DNA from: an uncultured Bacteroides sp. | Lineage (GTDB): Bacteria > Bacteroidota > Bacteroidia > Bacteroidales > Bacteroidaceae | Length of the DNA stretch: 8,549 bases | Assembly: GCA_947071285.1 (NCBI GenBank) | Contig: CAMTFK010000194.1 | Coordinates: 1-8,549, forward strand | Direction of reading: 5' to 3' | Notes under the pieces: generated by a model | What the model saw: only the letters and a program-made list of their open reading frames with translations | The model's database searches: none | What the model was told of the DNA's origin: nothing | Shown: piece after piece, positions 7,660 to 8,549 of the stretch | How the letters are laid out: the number at the start of each line of letters is the position of its first letter | Numbering within the stretch: position 1 is the first letter of the stretch | Position numbers and translations under genes: made by a program

Positions 7660-8532
7660 TTATCCGATGGTGTGGTTAGCTAATAGTTCAACAATCAGGT
7701 CTTCCACGTCACGGTCGCTGCCGCTGATGGTTTTGCTCTCTTTAGCCTGGAACACGATGTTCTGGATGGCTTTCACTTTTGTCGGCGAACCGGACAGACC
7801 GCATTGTGCGAGGTCACCGTTTACGTCGGCTACGCTCCATTCTGCCAGATTCAGATAATCGCGCTTGTCGTACAGGTCTGTATAGTCAAGATTGCCTTGC
7901 TGCTTTTCAGTCACAGTTTTGGCATGCTTGTATTTCTGAACCAATTTAGCGTTACGCGGACGGCAAGGAGCTGCAGAACCGTTGACAGTAATCACGATAG
8001 GCAGCGGGCCTTCTACAGTTTCAACACCACCGTCGATGTGACGTTTCACCTTAATCTTACCATCGCCTACTTCCAGAATTTCTTCTGCGTATGTGATTTG
8101 CGTCAATCCCAGCTTTTCTGCTACCTGCGGACCTACCTGTGCCGTGTCACCGTCGATTGCCTGACGGCCACCGATAATAATGTCATACTCACCGATTTTG
8201 CGGATGGCAGTGGCAAGTGCGTAAGACGTAGCCAGTGTGTCTGCACCAGCGAAAGCACGGTCAGTTAATAAGTAACCGTTATCTGCACCACGGAAAAGTC
8301 CTTCACGAATAATGTCGGCTGCCCGTCCCGGTCCCATTGTCAGAACGGTTACGGTAGAGCCTGGATGAGCATCTTTCAATCGGAGAGCTTGCTCGAGAGC
8401 ATTCAGGTCTTCGGGGTTGAAGATGGCGGGGAGTGCCGCACGGTTAATCGTTCCGTCGGCTTTCATGGCATCTTTCCCAACGTTACGTGTGTCGGGAACT
8501 TGTTTTGCCAATACAACAATTTTCAAACTCAT
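7660..8532 (-). CDS. etfB: Electron transfer flavoprotein subunit beta, NAD-linked (bifurcating-like) type
   Basis: A 290-residue subunit that pairs with EtfA. In mitochondrial-type ETF this subunit binds AMP; in the clostridial type it binds a second FAD and NADH. Family motifs are clear: KQVPDT (10-15), NPED (39-42), LTMGPG (64-69), DRAFAGADTLATS (91-103) and GGRQAIDGDTAQVGPQVAEK (121-140). The DGDTAQVGP core (127-135) matches the EtfB of anaerobes such as Clostridium and Acidaminococcus, in place of the DDDxxQTG-like sequence of mitochondrial proteins, so a second FAD and NAD(H) use are likely; this is inferred from remembered motifs, not a model. The protein is somewhat longer than the common 250-265 residues, with the extra length in the C-terminal half. 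It is first in the operon; the ATG at 8532 starts the typical MSLKIVVLAKQVPDT. Only 17 bases of upstream sequence are present and they show no Shine-Dalgarno sequence, so the promoter is outside the window. Confidence 0.97.
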   Translation of the reverse strand: MSLKIVVLAKQVPDTRNVGKDAMKADGTINRAALPAIFNPEDLNALEQALRLKDAHPGSTVTVLTMGPGRAADIIREGLFRGADNGYLLTDRAFAGADTLATSYALATAIRKIGEYDIIIGGRQAIDGDTAQVGPQVAEKLGLTQITYAEEILEVGDGKIKVKRHIDGGVETVEGPLPIVITVNGSAAPCRPRNAKLVQKYKHAKTVTEKQQGNLDYTDLYDKRDYLNLAEWSVADVNGDLAQCGLSGSPTKVKAIQNIVFQAKESKTISGSDRDVEDLIVELLANHTIG

Positions 8533-8549
8533 GCTATAAATTTTAGTAT

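Noticed and set aside
7650..7665. The same TAATCATG string at the starts of etfA and the large gene, as a possible shared regulatory site.
   Set aside because: Eight AT-rich bases around an ATG recur easily by chance; in etfA the TAA is simply the stop of etfB.
7804..8268. A 154-residue plus-strand open frame opposite etfB.
   Set aside because: Antisense shadow of a clear etfB gene; low-quality composition and no start signal.

Overview
The window looks like chromosomal DNA of a gut-type Bacteroides or a close relative. It has moderate GC, A-rich start regions with weak or absent Shine-Dalgarno sequences, and a perfect copy of the Bacteroides -7 promoter element (TAnnTTTG) in the only sizeable intergenic gap. 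No species-level marker is present. Every gene I can support lies on the minus strand, so the gene order below runs from right to left.

Transcription unit 1 (8532 to 4925) is a compact three-gene operon: etfB, etfA and a 568-residue acyl-CoA dehydrogenase, separated by 2 and 6 bases. It ends in a strong bulged hairpin terminator (4870-4902). The EtfA/EtfB pair would carry electrons to or from the flavin dehydrogenase. EtfB has the DGDTAQVGP motif of the NAD-linked, clostridial type of ETF rather than the mitochondrial type, so electron bifurcation is a reasonable hypothesis. The promoter lies beyond the right edge.

Transcription unit 2 (4773 to 1 and onward past the left edge) starts after a -7 box at 4824-4831. 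It encodes a 584-residue rhomboid protease with soluble domains on both sides of its membrane core, a 139-residue conserved-looking small protein, and a very large protein of which only the first 851 residues are visible. The large protein contains HEAT-like repeats and resembles the DUF5724/DUF4132 group (distant relatives of E. coli YehI/MolR). The first two genes are 7 bases apart and the last two 37 bases apart, which suggests one cassette. Its function is unknown. By analogy with the E. coli yeh cluster, MoxR-type AAA+, VWA and SWIM genes may follow outside the window.

The only gap of note is 4774-4924 (151 bases), which holds the terminator and promoter. I saw no tRNA, rRNA, CRISPR array, insertion sequence or attachment site. 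The many plus-strand open frames are antisense shadows of the genes described.
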